NCBI RefSeq assembly: GCF_900090265.1
Contig: NZ_LT607752.1
Span: 3,844,001-3,908,000 of the forward strand
Length of the DNA stretch: 64,000 bases
Source of the DNA: Micromonospora rifamycinica
GTDB lineage: Bacteria; Actinomycetota; Actinomycetes; Mycobacteriales; Micromonosporaceae
Direction: 5' to 3'
Below, one piece after another: positions 8,316 through 17,150 of the stretch. The notes below the pieces were generated by a model. That model did no database searches. It saw only the letters and a program-made list of their open reading frames with translations, and was not told the origin of the DNA. Positions within the stretch are counted from its first letter, which is position 1; every line of letters begins with the position of its first letter. The position numbers were made by a program, and so were the translations under genes.

Positions 8316-10019
8316 ATGCCGCTGTTCTCCCGCTCCGGTCGGTCCGTGCTGGGCCGGACCGTCGGCACCGGCATCCGCGCCACCCGCCTGCTGCTGCGGG
8401 GCTCCGCCAACGGCGGACGCTGGGTGACCCGACGGGCCGGGTCGGCCCGCGCCAGGGGGGCCGGTGGCGAGGTCGGTATGGTCCGCCTCTTCGACCTGCA
8501 CGCCCTCTCCTGCGCCGGGGACACCCTGATCGCCATCGGCCTGGCCGGGACCATCTTCTTCGACGTCCCGCTCGGCGAGGCACGCAGCAAGGTGGCCCTC
8601 TACCTGCTGGTCACGATGGTGCCGTTCGCGATGCTGGCCCCGGTGGTCGGCCCGCTGCTCGACCACTTCCGGCACGGCCGCCGGTACGCGCTGGCCACCA
8701 CCATGCTCGGCCGCGCCTTCCTGGCCTGGCTGATCTCCGACTACCTCGGCAGCCTGGGGCTCTATCCCGCCGCGTTCGGCGTGCTGGCGCTCTCCCGGGC
8801 GTACGGGGTGGCCCGGTCCGCCGCGGTGCCCCGGCTGCTGCCGGAGGGCATCGGACTGTCCCAGGTGGGGGCGCGGGCCAGCGTCTACGGCACGGTGGCC
8901 GGGGCGTTGGTGGTCCCGCTGGGCCTGGCGGCGTTCTGGTTCGGGCCGCAGTGGCCGCTCCGCGTCGCCTCGGTCATCTTCCTGGCCGGCATGGTGATCG
9001 CGCTGCGGCTGCCGCCCCGGGCCGACTCCGAGCCGCCCGAGCGGGTACCCCGCCCCCTGCGGGCGCTGCGCCGCAAGGGCGACCGCCCGTTGGGCCGGGG
9101 ACGCCCGGCGGGCCGGCTGGTGATCGCCACCCTGGTCGGCGCGGCGGGGCTCCGCGCGCTCTACGGTTTCCTGCTGCTCTTCCTGGCCTTCGCGCTGAAG
9201 AAGGGCGACCTGACCAACGACTTCCTCGGCTGGCGGCTCAACGACCAGACGTCGCTCGGCATCATCGGCGGGGCGCTGGCCGTCGGCGGTTTCCTGGCCA
9301 CCGCGGTCGGCACCCGGCTGCGGATCCACCGCCCGGCGGCCATCCAGTCCAGCACGATGATCATCGTGGCCGGGGTGGGGATCCTGGCCGTGCTGAAGTT
9401 CTCGCTCCCCATGGTGGCGCTGTTCTGCCTGGTCGCCGCCCTGTCCAGTGGCATCGCCAAGCTCGCCGTCGACGCCTCTATCCAGGAACGGATCCCGGAG
9501 CGGCTGCGGGCCAGTTCCTTCGCCCACTCGGAAACCGTCCTGATGCTCGCCTTCGTCGCCGGTGGGGGGCTCGGCCTGGTCCCCTTCGAGGGTCGGGCCG
9601 GCATCGCCGTCGCCGCCGGGGTGGGCGTCCTCGCCGCCGCCCGGGGCGTCGTCGTCGCCGGCCGGCTGCGCACCGAGCGGCTGCTGGGTCGGCCGCTCAC
9701 CGACGAGGAGTTGGCCGCCCAGGACCGGGCCGCCGCCGCGGCCGCCGACCCCACCGGCCGCCCGACCGGCGACGCCGCCGCCGACCCGGTCACCCCCCGG
9801 GCCGACCCGCCGGGCGACAGTGCCGACGACGCGGCGACCGAGGCGGCGGCGCGGGCCGCCCCGACCTCCCCCGCCCCGCGCGGGGCGGCCGGTCCCGAAC
9901 GCCACGGCGACGGGCTGGCCCCGCCGGGCTACCACATCTACCGGCCGTCCTCGGCCGTCCCGGGCAGCGGCAGCGGTGCCGACGAGCAGCGGCGGGAGTC
10001 GCCAGGGCCGGTGTCGTGA
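8316..10019 (+). CDS. MFS transporter with disordered C-terminal tail
   Basis: 567 aa. About 12 hydrophobic segments lie between residues 55 and 435, beginning VRLFDLHALSCAGDTLIAIG. The last ~115 residues are Ala/Pro/Asp-rich and probably disordered, ending in a GYHIYRPSS segment. The ATG at 8316 has GCGAGG at 8301-8306; an upstream GTG (8274) is possible but has no ribosome binding site. The stop overlaps the mqnB GTG start by 4 nt, so the two are co-translated. Whether the transporter serves menaquinone or futalosine metabolism is unknown. Confidence 0.82.
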   Translation: MPLFSRSGRSVLGRTVGTGIRATRLLLRGSANGGRWVTRRAGSARARGAGGEVGMVRLFDLHALSCAGDTLIAIGLAGTIFFDVPLGEARSKVALYLLVTMVPFAMLAPVVGPLLDHFRHGRRYALATTMLGRAFLAWLISDYLGSLGLYPAAFGVLALSRAYGVARSAAVPRLLPEGIGLSQVGARASVYGTVAGALVVPLGLAAFWFGPQWPLRVASVIFLAGMVIALRLPPRADSEPPERVPRPLRALRRKGDRPLGRGRPAGRLVIATLVGAAGLRALYGFLLLFLAFALKKGDLTNDFLGWRLNDQTSLGIIGGALAVGGFLATAVGTRLRIHRPAAIQSSTMIIVAGVGILAVLKFSLPMVALFCLVAALSSGIAKLAVDASIQERIPERLRASSFAHSETVLMLAFVAGGGLGLVPFEGRAGIAVAAGVGVLAAARGVVVAGRLRTERLLGRPLTDEELAAQDRAAAAAADPTGRPTGDAAADPVTPRADPPGDSADDAATEAAARAAPTSPAPRGAAGPERHGDGLAPPGYHIYRPSSAVPGSGSGADEQRRESPGPVS

Positions 10020-10666
10020 CGGGTCTGCTGGTGCTGACCGCGGTACCGGCCGAGGCGGAGGCAGTCCGGGCCGGGCTGGCCGACCCGACGGTGACGGTCC
10101 GGGCGGTCGGCGTGGGTCCGGCCGTGGCCGGTGCCACCACCGCCCGCCTGCTGGCTCTCGCCGAGGCCGCCGGCCGCCCGTACCGTGCGGTGGTCAGCGC
10201 CGGGATCGCCGGCGGCTTCGCCGGCCGGGCCCCGGTCGGCGGTACGGTGCTCGCCTCCCGCAGCGTCGCCGCCGACCTGGGAGCGGAGTCGCCCGGGGGC
10301 TTCATCCCCCTCGACGAGCTGGGGATGCCGGCGGAACTCCTCGGCGCCGGCCCCACCATCGAGGCCGACCCGGCGCTGCTGGGCAGGCTGCGCGCCGCCC
10401 TCCCGGAGGCGGTGGTCGGGGCGGTGCTCACGGTCAGCACGGTCACCGGCACCACCGCGAGCACCGCCGCCCTGGCGGACCGGCACCCCGACGCGGTGGC
10501 CGAGGCGATGGAGGGGTACGCGGTGGCGGTCGCCGCCGCGCAGGCCGGCATCCCCTTCGCCGAGCTGCGGACGATCTCGAATCCGATCGGCCCCCGCGAC
10601 CGCGACGGCTGGCGGATGCGCGAGGCGATCACCGCCCTGACCGGGGCGGCCCGGACCCTGTCCTGA
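10016..10666 (+). CDS. mqnB: Futalosine hydrolase MqnB
   Basis: 216 aa nucleoside phosphorylase-fold protein. It opens VTGLLVLTAVPAEAEAVRAG and contains VSAGIAGGF and the AMEGYAVAVAAAQ segment with the purine-site Met-Glu. FAELRTISNPIGPRDRDGW is characteristic of futalosine hydrolase, which cleaves futalosine to dehypoxanthine futalosine and hypoxanthine in the alternative menaquinone pathway. The start GTG overlaps the MFS stop (GTGA). mqnD lies 1.6 kb downstream. The 3' end is embedded in a tandem duplication that repeats the last codons and stop. Confidence 0.85.
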   Translation: MTGLLVLTAVPAEAEAVRAGLADPTVTVRAVGVGPAVAGATTARLLALAEAAGRPYRAVVSAGIAGGFAGRAPVGGTVLASRSVAADLGAESPGGFIPLDELGMPAELLGAGPTIEADPALLGRLRAALPEAVVGAVLTVSTVTGTTASTAALADRHPDAVAEAMEGYAVAVAAAQAGIPFAELRTISNPIGPRDRDGWRMREAITALTGAARTLS

Positions 10667-10696
10667 CCGGGGCGGCCCGGACCCTGTCCTGACCGG
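10636..10696. repeat. 26-bp tandem duplication spanning the mqnB stop codon
   Basis: CCTGACCGGGGCGGCCCGGA plus ACCCTGT (26 bp) at 10636-10661 is repeated exactly at 10662-10687, followed by a 9-bp partial copy. The unit includes the terminal codons (Ala-Ala-Arg-Thr-Leu-Ser) and, across the junction, the TGA. The second copy therefore offers a second identical gene end 26 bp downstream in another frame. Confidence 0.9.
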
Positions 10697-10711
10697 CGTG
10701 GCCGGTCCAGG

Positions 10712-10758
10712 CGTCCCGGGGCAGGGGTCAGGTCTGCCCTGACCCCTGCCCCGGGACG
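10712..10758. terminator. Bidirectional terminator hairpin
   Basis: A perfect 21-bp inverted repeat (arms 10712-10732 and 10738-10758, 5-nt loop TCTGC) lies between convergent mqnB and the S1 protease gene. There is no T-tract, as usual in actinomycetes. The symmetry suits termination in both directions. Confidence 0.85.
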
Positions 10759-10774
10759 TGTCGCCGGCCCGGGG

Positions 10775-12010
10775 TCAGCCCAGGTCGTAGTTCATGGTGT
10801 TCCAGAAGTTCGGCACCGCGCTGAACCATGCCTTCTTCTTGGTCGAGGCGGTGTTGTTGCACCCCACGATGCTGCGGCTGTGCAGGCCGAACGCGTGCCG
10901 CTCGCCGGACGACGGCAGCCAGTAGACGCCGCCCCCGCTGTCACCGGGGCACGGGTCGTACCCCTCGTACCGGGTCAGGCCGTTCTGGGCGGCGTCGCTG
11001 ACACTGGCGATGACACCGCACGGGTTGCCGCTCGTGGCGGGTGCCTGGTACCGGGACGAGATGCAGACGACATCGCCGGCCCAGATGAACGACATGTGGT
11101 GCGCCCGACCCCTGACCGGCACCCAGGACGAGGCGGAGATGGCGATCCGCCCCACGGTGTCCGCCGCGTACGTGGAGTTGGTGACCTGGATGCGCCCCGC
11201 GTCGACCGGACCGGAGTTGATCGCGTTGGCCGCGGTCATCGTGCCGATCAACGTACCGGCGGTGTACCAGGTGGTCGACGCGCCGATGTTGCAGTGGCCG
11301 GCGGTGAGCGCATAGCGCACACTGCCGCTGCGGGCGGTGAAGCCCATCGAGCAGGCACCACCGGAGTGGCGGATCGAGAGCCCGGAACGCAGGCTGTCGT
11401 TGCAGGCGGCCCGGGAGGAGCAGATGTCCAGCTCGACGAGGTCCGCGCTCGCCGGCACGATGGTCACCCAGCCCGGAATCGCGCTGCTCGGCAGGCTGGC
11501 CACCTCCTGGGGGGTCAGGGCGACGGTCACCGTGTTGCTGGCCACCTCGATGCCCACCCGGCCCTTGGCCGCCACGGCGAGCTGGTCGGTGCCGGTACGC
11601 ACCGACGCGGCGAGCCGCTCCAGTTCGTCGTAGCTGCGCGCCACCACCTTGGCGGACACGGTGAGCCCGAGCGCCCGACCGGCCGCGACCGCCCGCTCGG
11701 CGCTCGCCTGGGTGGTCAGGGCCACGTGGGTGACGCCGGACGGTGGATCGAAGTAGCCCCCGCCGTACGTCTGGGGCTCCGCGGCCAGCTTGTCGTGCAA
11801 CTGCTTACGGGTGTCCTGCTGGGCCGCCGCGAGCTGGGCGGCGCTGTCGCTGATCGTCGGGTACACGGTCCGGTACGCCAGCATCGCCGCCTGGGTGCCG
11901 TCGCGTCCCGTGTCGGCGGCGACAGGATCCGCGGCGTGCGCGGGCGCGGACAGCGTCGCAGCGGCCACCACCGCAGCGGTGACACCGGCCAACAGCCGAA
12001 TTCTCCTCAT
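10775..12010 (-). CDS. Secreted S1-family serine protease (streptogrisin/alpha-lytic type)
   Basis: 411 aa preproprotein. The signal peptide is residues 1-26 (MRRIRLLAG to AHA), followed by a ~170-residue propeptide and a chymotrypsin-fold mature domain. The triad is visible: His239 in TAGHC, Asp270 in GPVDAGRI and Ser358 in CPGDSGGG. Cys pairs (for example Cys220/Cys240 and Cys331/Cys354) suit disulfides of an extracellular enzyme. Propeptides in this family act as folding chaperones. ATG start at 12010, with GGAGGGAACGCT just upstream. It is convergent with mqnB across a strong hairpin. Confidence 0.92.
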   Translation of the reverse strand: MRRIRLLAGVTAAVVAAATLSAPAHAADPVAADTGRDGTQAAMLAYRTVYPTISDSAAQLAAAQQDTRKQLHDKLAAEPQTYGGGYFDPPSGVTHVALTTQASAERAVAAGRALGLTVSAKVVARSYDELERLAASVRTGTDQLAVAAKGRVGIEVASNTVTVALTPQEVASLPSSAIPGWVTIVPASADLVELDICSSRAACNDSLRSGLSIRHSGGACSMGFTARSGSVRYALTAGHCNIGASTTWYTAGTLIGTMTAANAINSGPVDAGRIQVTNSTYAADTVGRIAISASSWVPVRGRAHHMSFIWAGDVVCISSRYQAPATSGNPCGVIASVSDAAQNGLTRYEGYDPCPGDSGGGVYWLPSSGERHAFGLHSRSIVGCNNTASTKKKAWFSAVPNFWNTMNYDLG

Positions 12011-12303
12011 AGCGTTCCCTCCCTGGAAAGGTGACTACCACTAGTGAGGAGTCGGTGACGCCGAGAAAAATACCGGGGCGCCAGGAACGATGTCGACAGC
12101 TTCACCTCCGGCTGTGGACAACCCTGTGGAAAACCGGTGCAGCTGGGGACAAGTCGGTGGGGTCGCGTCCTGCGGAGCTGACGGTCGGGTGCCGGGTCAG
12201 CCGGCTCCGCCCGCTCCGGCCCGCCGGGCCGGTTCCCCCGGGCCGGCGTCACATCGGGGTGGGGACGGCGGAGCGGTGGCCGGGGCGGGGTTACCGTGGG
12301 CAG

Positions 12304-13140
12304 GTGGCGCTCTCCCTGGCGATCTCGCCCTGCCCCAACGACACGTTCGTCTTCGACGCCCTGGTGCACGGCCGGGTGCCGGGGGCTCCGCCGGTCGAGG
12401 TGACCTTCGCCGACGTCGACGTCACCAACACCGCCGCCGAACGGGGCGCCTTCGATCTGGTGAAGGTCAGCTACGCCGCGCTCCCCTGGCTGCTCGACGC
12501 CTACCACCTGCTGCCCTGCGGCGGCGCGCTCGGCCGGGGCTGCGGCCCGCTCGTGCTCACCCGGGGGCGGGCGGACCGGCCCGACCTGAGTGGGGCCACG
12601 GTGGCGGTGCCCGGCGACCGGACCACCGCGTACCTGCTGTTCCGGCTCTGGTCGGCGGGTCGGCCGCCGGCCCGGATCGAGGTGGTGCCGTTCCACGAGA
12701 TCATGCCGGGCGTGGCGGCCGGTCGGTACGACGCCGGTCTGGTGATCCACGAGGCCCGGTTCACCTACCACCGGTACGGCCTGACCGCGCTGGTGGACCT
12801 GGGCGAGTGGTGGGAATCCGACACCGGCCTGCCCATCCCGCTCGGGGCGATCCTGGCCCGTCGGGGGGTGGTCGACCCGGTGGCCGCCGCCGGCTGGATC
12901 CGGGAGTCGGTGCGCCAGGCCTGGGCCGACCCGGCGGCCAGCCGGGGGTACGTGCTCGCGCACGCGCAGGAGATGGAGCCCGACGTGGTGGACCGGCACA
13001 TCGGCCTCTACGTCAACGAGTTCACCGCCGACCTGGGGGACGCGGGGTTCGCCGCCGTGCAGGCGCTGCTGGGCCGGGCCGCCGACGCCGGGCTGGTGCC
13101 TCAGACCTCCAGCTCGCGGGCCACGGCGTGGACCAGTTGA
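12304..13140 (+). CDS. mqnD: 1,4-dihydroxy-6-naphthoate synthase MqnD
   Basis: 278 aa, periplasmic-binding-protein-like fold of the MqnA/MqnD family. SLAISPCPNDTFVFDALVHG is the MqnD N-terminal signature; VTKVSYAAL-type (here FDLVKVSYAAL) and LVIHEARFTY segments also match. MqnD converts cyclic dehypoxanthine futalosine to 1,4-dihydroxy-6-naphthoate. The GTG at 12304 follows a TACCGT -10-like box by 6 nt, so a leaderless start is likely. The last 40 bp overlap the 3' end of the convergent cold-shock gene. In the 293 bp between this gene and the protease I see only their promoters. Confidence 0.9.
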   Translation: MALSLAISPCPNDTFVFDALVHGRVPGAPPVEVTFADVDVTNTAAERGAFDLVKVSYAALPWLLDAYHLLPCGGALGRGCGPLVLTRGRADRPDLSGATVAVPGDRTTAYLLFRLWSAGRPPARIEVVPFHEIMPGVAAGRYDAGLVIHEARFTYHRYGLTALVDLGEWWESDTGLPIPLGAILARRGVVDPVAAAGWIRESVRQAWADPAASRGYVLAHAQEMEPDVVDRHIGLYVNEFTADLGDAGFAAVQALLGRAADAGLVPQTSSSRATAWTS

Positions 13141-13487
13141 GCGATCTTCTGCGCGGTCTTCCGGTCGGGGAAGCGACCCCGGCGCAGGTCCGGCTGGACC
13201 TTCGCCTCCAACACCTTGATCATGTCCTCGACCAGGCCGTGCAGCTCCTCGGCGGGCCGTCGACGCAGCTCCGCCATGGACGGCGGCGCATCCAGCAGCT
13301 TGACCCCCATCGCCTGGGTGCCCCGCCGGCTGTCCACCACACTGAAATCGACCCGCTGACCACCCTTGAGGTCGGTGACACCGGCCGGCAGCGCGCCCTT
13401 CGGCAGGAACACGTCGCCACCCTCGTCACTGGTGACGAACCCGTATCCCTTGGCCGCGTCAAACCACTTCACTCGCCCCGTCGGCAC
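13101..13487 (-). CDS. Cold-shock-domain nucleic-acid-binding protein
   Basis: 128 aa. The cold-shock domain occupies residues 1-67: GRVKWFDAAKGYGFVTSDEG carries RNP1 (KGYGFV) and VFLPKGAL corresponds to RNP2. It is about twice the length of a standard CspA; the extra C-terminal ~60 residues are charged and helical (ELHGLVEDMIKVLEAKV), a longer Csp form seen in actinomycetes. Role: RNA chaperone/translation adaptation by family. Its 3' end overlaps mqnD by 40 bp, an antisense arrangement that could let the transcripts interact. Confidence 0.88.
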   Translation of the reverse strand: MPTGRVKWFDAAKGYGFVTSDEGGDVFLPKGALPAGVTDLKGGQRVDFSVVDSRRGTQAMGVKLLDAPPSMAELRRRPAEELHGLVEDMIKVLEAKVQPDLRRGRFPDRKTAQKIAQLVHAVARELEV

Positions 13488-13515
13488 CTTGGAACCCCTG
13501 CTTCGCTCGATACGT

Positions 13516-14139
13516 CTACTGCTCCAAGGCTAGCCCGATGATCCGACCGAGCGCCGCCGGGAATCCGGTGAGGTCGTCGAGCACCACGTGTGCTCCGGCG
13601 CCCCGCAGCTCGTCCGCCCGGCAGGGGCCGGTGGCCACCCCCACCCCGGGGACACCGGCCGCCGCGGCCGCCACCATGTCCGCCACGTGGTCACCGACGT
13701 AGAGCGCGGCACCGTGCTCCCGCAGCGCCGTCGCCTTCTCCTCGGCGAACAGGTCACCGGCCAGCTCGTCGACCGCCAGCCCGAGGTGGTCCAGGTGCAG
13801 CCGGGCCAGCCGGCCGATCTTCGAGGTGACCACCATCACCCGACCGCCGTGCGCGTGCACCGCGTCGACCGCCTCCCGCGCGCCGGGCATCGGTACCGTC
13901 GGGGTGATCGCGTACGCCGGGTAGAGCTCCCGGTAGGCCGTCACGGCCTCCTCGATCCGCTCCGCCGGGAACCAGTGGGCGAGTTCGGTGCGCAGCGGCG
14001 GGCCGAGCCGGGAGACCGCCAGCTCGGCGTCGACCGGCACGCCCGTGCGGGCGGTGAGCGCCCGGTAGGCGGCGGCGATGCCGGGACGGGAGTCGATCAG
14101 GGTCATGTCGAGGTCGAACCCGACCATCAGCGCGGACAT
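13516..14139 (-). CDS. HAD-superfamily hydrolase (phosphoglycolate phosphatase-like)
   Basis: 207 aa. Motif I is GFDLDMTLIDS (nucleophile Asp9, Asp11), motif II is MVVTSK and motif IV is YVGDHVADMVAA. The size and cap fit subfamily IA phosphatases. The substrate is not predictable. It lies directly upstream of the cold-shock gene on the same strand (28 bp) and is divergent from the helicase-associated gene. Confidence 0.85.
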   Translation of the reverse strand: MSALMVGFDLDMTLIDSRPGIAAAYRALTARTGVPVDAELAVSRLGPPLRTELAHWFPAERIEEAVTAYRELYPAYAITPTVPMPGAREAVDAVHAHGGRVMVVTSKIGRLARLHLDHLGLAVDELAGDLFAEEKATALREHGAALYVGDHVADMVAAAAAGVPGVGVATGPCRADELRGAGAHVVLDDLTGFPAALGRIIGLALEQ

Positions 14140-14223
14140 CCTGCGAAGGTACCCGGACAGGTCGGTCCGAGCTGGACGTCCGGCGGGCGCGATCGCCCGG
14201 CAGCGGGCTAGCGTGGAACGACG

Positions 14224-16689
14224 ATGACCACCTCACTCGCCGACCACCTGCGTGCGCTGCCCGACGAGGCCCTCGCCGCGCTGCTCCAGCTGCGGCCCGA
14301 CCTCGTCGTGCCGGTGCCGGCCGACGTCTCCGCGCTCGCCCTGCGGGTCGAGTCGCGGGTGTCGGTCGCCCGCGCGCTCGACGGGCTGGACCAGTTCACC
14401 CTCCAGATCCTCGACGCCGCCCGGCTCACCCGGCACCCGTCGGAGGGCACCACCTCCGCCGACGCGGTGCTCGCCCTGGCCACCGCCGGCCCGCACCCGC
14501 CCGCCCCGGCCGCCGTCCGGGGCGCGGTCGACCGGCTGCGTGCCCGGTTCCTGTTGTACGGCCCGGAGCAGGCGCTGCGCATCACCGGCAGCGTGGACGA
14601 GCTGGCCCCGTACCCGGCGGGGCTGGGCCGGCCCGCGGAGGAGCTGGACCTGCGGGCGGCGGCGCTCTGCGCGGACGCCGCGAAACTGCGCCGGACGCTG
14701 CTCGCCGCGCCCCCGTCGGCGCGGGCGGTCCTGGACCGGCTCGCCGCCGGCCCGCCGGTCGGCAGCGTGCCGCCGGGCTCGTTGCGGGCGCCCGCGCTCG
14801 GCGCGGAGGACGCCCTGCCCCCCGACCCGACCAACGGCGGGCCCGCGACCGGGTCGCCGGTGCGGTGGCTGGTCGAGGCCCGGTTGCTGGTGGCGGTCTC
14901 CGCCGGGACGGTCGAGCTGCCCCGCGAGGTCGGGTTGCTGCTGCGCCGGGACACCGGCCCGCTCGGTCCGCTGCGGGCCGACCCGCCGCCGGTCGACGCG
15001 CCGCCCCGGGAGGCGAAGGCGGTCGACTCGGCCGGGGTGGGCCAGACCATGGAGGTGGTACGGCACACCGAGGCGCTGCTGGAGGCGTTGACCGCCGAAC
15101 CCGCGCCGGTGCTGCGTTCCGGCGGAATCGGGGTACGCGACCTGCGCCGCCTGGCCCGCTCGGTGACCCTCGACGAACCGACCACCGCGTTGCTGGTCGA
15201 GGTGGCGTACGCGGCCGGGCTGCTCGGTGAGCTGGAGCTGCCCGCCGCGGCCAGCCGGTACGGCGGGGAACAGCAGGTGCTGCCGACCGGCGCGTACGAG
15301 GTGTGGCGGGCGGTGTCGCCGGCCCACCGGTGGGAGCAGTTGGCCCGGGCCTGGCTGACGATGAGCCGGCAGGCCGGGCTGGTCGGGCAGCGCGACGACC
15401 GGGACCGGCCGATCAGCGCGCTCTCCCCCGAGGCGGAACGGGCCGGTGCGCCGGCCGCCCGTCGGGCGGTGCTCGCGGTGCTGGCCGAGCTGGAACCGGC
15501 CACCGCCCCCACCGTCGAGGAGGTGCAGGCGCTGCTCGACTGGCGGGCGCCCCGGCGCAGTCGGGGGCGGGAGGCCGCACACCGGGAGGTGCTGACCGAG
15601 GCGGCCCGGCTCGGGGTGACCGGCCTCGGCGCGCTCACCTCGTACGGGCGGCTGCTGCTCGCCGACGTCACCGCCACCGACGAGCAGGGTGGGGACGACC
15701 CGCTGGGGCTGCGCGCCGACGCCGAGGGTGGCGACCCGTCGAGCACGGTGCGGGCGCTGGACGCCCTGCTCCCCGCCCCGGTCGACCATTTCCTGGTGCA
15801 GGCCGACCTGAGCGTGGTGGTGCCCGGTCCACCGGATCCGACGCTGGCCGCCGAGCTGGAGGCGGTGGGCGAGCCGGAGTCGGCGGGCGGGGCCAGCGTG
15901 TACCGGGTCACCACGGCCAGTGTCCGGCGGGCGCTGGATTCCGGCTACACGGCCGACGACCTGCACGAGCTGTTCCGCCGCCGGTCCCGTACCCCGATCC
16001 CGCAGGGGTTGACCTACCTGGTGGACGACGTGGCCCGTCAGCACGGCGGGTTGCGGGTCGGCTCGGCCGGCGGGTACGTGCGCAGTGACGACGAGGCGCT
16101 GCTCGCCGAGGTGCTGGCCGACCGGCGGCTGACGCCGTTGGCGTTCCGCCGGCTGGCCCCGACGGTGCTCTGCACCTCGTACCAGGTGGGACGGATGCTG
16201 ACCGCGTTGCGGGACGCCGGGTACGCCCCGGTGCCGGAGGACGCCAGCGGCACGATGGTGCTGGCCCGGCCCCGGGTCCGGCGGGCACCGACCCGGGCGC
16301 CGTCGACCGGCCGGGCGCATGATCCGCTGGGCACGCCCCGGCTGGCGCTGCCCCGGCTGATGGGGGTGGTGGAGCAGATCCGGCGGGGTGAGGCGGCGGC
16401 GCGGGCGGCCCGGCGGGCCCCGGCGGTGGTCCGCGGCGGCGCGGCCCGTACGGCGGCCGGGCCGCTGCCCGCGCACGGTCACGCCGAGGCGCTGGCGGTG
16501 CTCCAGCAGGCGGTCCGGGACAAGGCGCTGGTCTGGGTGGGTTACGTCGACGCGCACGGGGCGACGCTGTCCCGGCTGCTGCGGCCGGTGTCGATCGGCG
16601 CCGGTTACCTGCGGGCCGAGGACGAGCGGACCGAGATGCTGCACACCTTCGCCCTGCACCGGATCACGGCGGCGGTCCGGCAGGAGTGA
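14224..16689 (+). CDS. XPB/Ssl2-like helicase-associated protein with C-terminal WYL-like domain
   Basis: 821 aa. No helicase ATP-binding motifs are present. The long central region matches the actinobacterial helicase_C_3/XPB-N-like family found beside XPB genes (as next to M. tuberculosis ercc3). The C-terminus (KALVWVGYVDAHGATLSRLL onward) looks like a WYL ligand- or nucleic-acid-binding domain. It is probably a partner of the XPB helicase encoded 1.5 kb downstream on the same strand; the separation by an L,D-transpeptidase and a small membrane gene on the opposite strand is notable. ATG start at 14224; a TAGCGT -10-like element sits at 14209. Confidence 0.8.
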   Translation: MTTSLADHLRALPDEALAALLQLRPDLVVPVPADVSALALRVESRVSVARALDGLDQFTLQILDAARLTRHPSEGTTSADAVLALATAGPHPPAPAAVRGAVDRLRARFLLYGPEQALRITGSVDELAPYPAGLGRPAEELDLRAAALCADAAKLRRTLLAAPPSARAVLDRLAAGPPVGSVPPGSLRAPALGAEDALPPDPTNGGPATGSPVRWLVEARLLVAVSAGTVELPREVGLLLRRDTGPLGPLRADPPPVDAPPREAKAVDSAGVGQTMEVVRHTEALLEALTAEPAPVLRSGGIGVRDLRRLARSVTLDEPTTALLVEVAYAAGLLGELELPAAASRYGGEQQVLPTGAYEVWRAVSPAHRWEQLARAWLTMSRQAGLVGQRDDRDRPISALSPEAERAGAPAARRAVLAVLAELEPATAPTVEEVQALLDWRAPRRSRGREAAHREVLTEAARLGVTGLGALTSYGRLLLADVTATDEQGGDDPLGLRADAEGGDPSSTVRALDALLPAPVDHFLVQADLSVVVPGPPDPTLAAELEAVGEPESAGGASVYRVTTASVRRALDSGYTADDLHELFRRRSRTPIPQGLTYLVDDVARQHGGLRVGSAGGYVRSDDEALLAEVLADRRLTPLAFRRLAPTVLCTSYQVGRMLTALRDAGYAPVPEDASGTMVLARPRVRRAPTRAPSTGRAHDPLGTPRLALPRLMGVVEQIRRGEAAARAARRAPAVVRGGAARTAAGPLPAHGHAEALAVLQQAVRDKALVWVGYVDAHGATLSRLLRPVSIGAGYLRAEDERTEMLHTFALHRITAAVRQE

Positions 16690-16744
16690 CCGCCGGGCCG
16701 CCACGCCACGCCCCGGTGGGCGGCGTGGCGTGGCGGCCCGGCGG
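16690..16744. terminator. Bidirectional terminator hairpin
   Basis: Perfect 23-bp inverted repeat with arms 16690-16712 and 16722-16744 and a 9-nt loop (CCGGTGGGC). It starts on the last base of the helicase-associated gene's stop codon and lies before the end of the convergent small membrane protein gene. Confidence 0.85.
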
Positions 16745-16759
16745 TGTGCGGGTCGCCGG

Positions 16760-17008
16760 TCAGCGGCGGCTGCGGCGTACGGTGCCGATGACGGAGACGA
16801 TGAGGAGCAGGCCGAAGCCGGTGCCGGCGGCCTCGCCTACCGAGTCGATGAAGCCCTGCCGCTGCACCAGCCAGCCGAAGAGGAACCAGCCGACGACGGC
16901 GGTCCCGGCGACGGCGTACCCGACCATGGTGGCCGTGGAGACCTCGGTCGGTGGCACCCGGTCGCCGTTCGCCGCGTCCTCGGAGATCATCTCGTGATCG
17001 ACGGTCAT
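16760..17008 (-). CDS. Small hypothetical membrane protein
   Basis: 82 aa, not recognised. It has an acidic N-terminus (MTVDHEMISEDAANGDRVPP), then two predicted transmembrane helices (about residues 29-47, VGYAVAGTAVVGWFLFG, and 58-75, GTGFGLLLIVSVIG) and a basic C-terminus (RRSRR). ATG 17008 is chosen because the reading upstream to 17107 is Gly/Arg/Pro-rich; GGGAGGGCTGGG precedes it. It stands alone between two convergent-facing larger genes. Confidence 0.6.
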   Translation of the reverse strand: MTVDHEMISEDAANGDRVPPTEVSTATMVGYAVAGTAVVGWFLFGWLVQRQGFIDSVGEAAGTGFGLLLIVSVIGTVRRSRR

Positions 17009-17150
17009 CCCAGCCCTCCCACCCCATCCGGCCCCCGACCTCCAGGGTGGCACCCGGTGGCCAGGACGGACAGGGGGAAATACCCCCGATCCGGCCCCTA
17101 TGGACAACTACCGACGGGCCGGAGGCGAGACGGGCGGGGTGAGCAGAGGA

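Noticed and set aside
8139..9935. 598-aa minus-strand frame opposite the MFS/mqnB region
   Set aside because: Low-complexity shadow of the plus-strand transporter; no family features.
12007..12999. 330-aa minus-strand frame opposite mqnD
   Set aside because: Shadow frame; mqnD signatures on the plus strand settle the coding strand.
14233..16704. 823-aa minus-strand frame opposite the helicase-associated gene
   Set aside because: Almost coextensive antisense frame with His/Gln/Arg/Gly-rich sequence; the plus-strand protein has recognisable domains.
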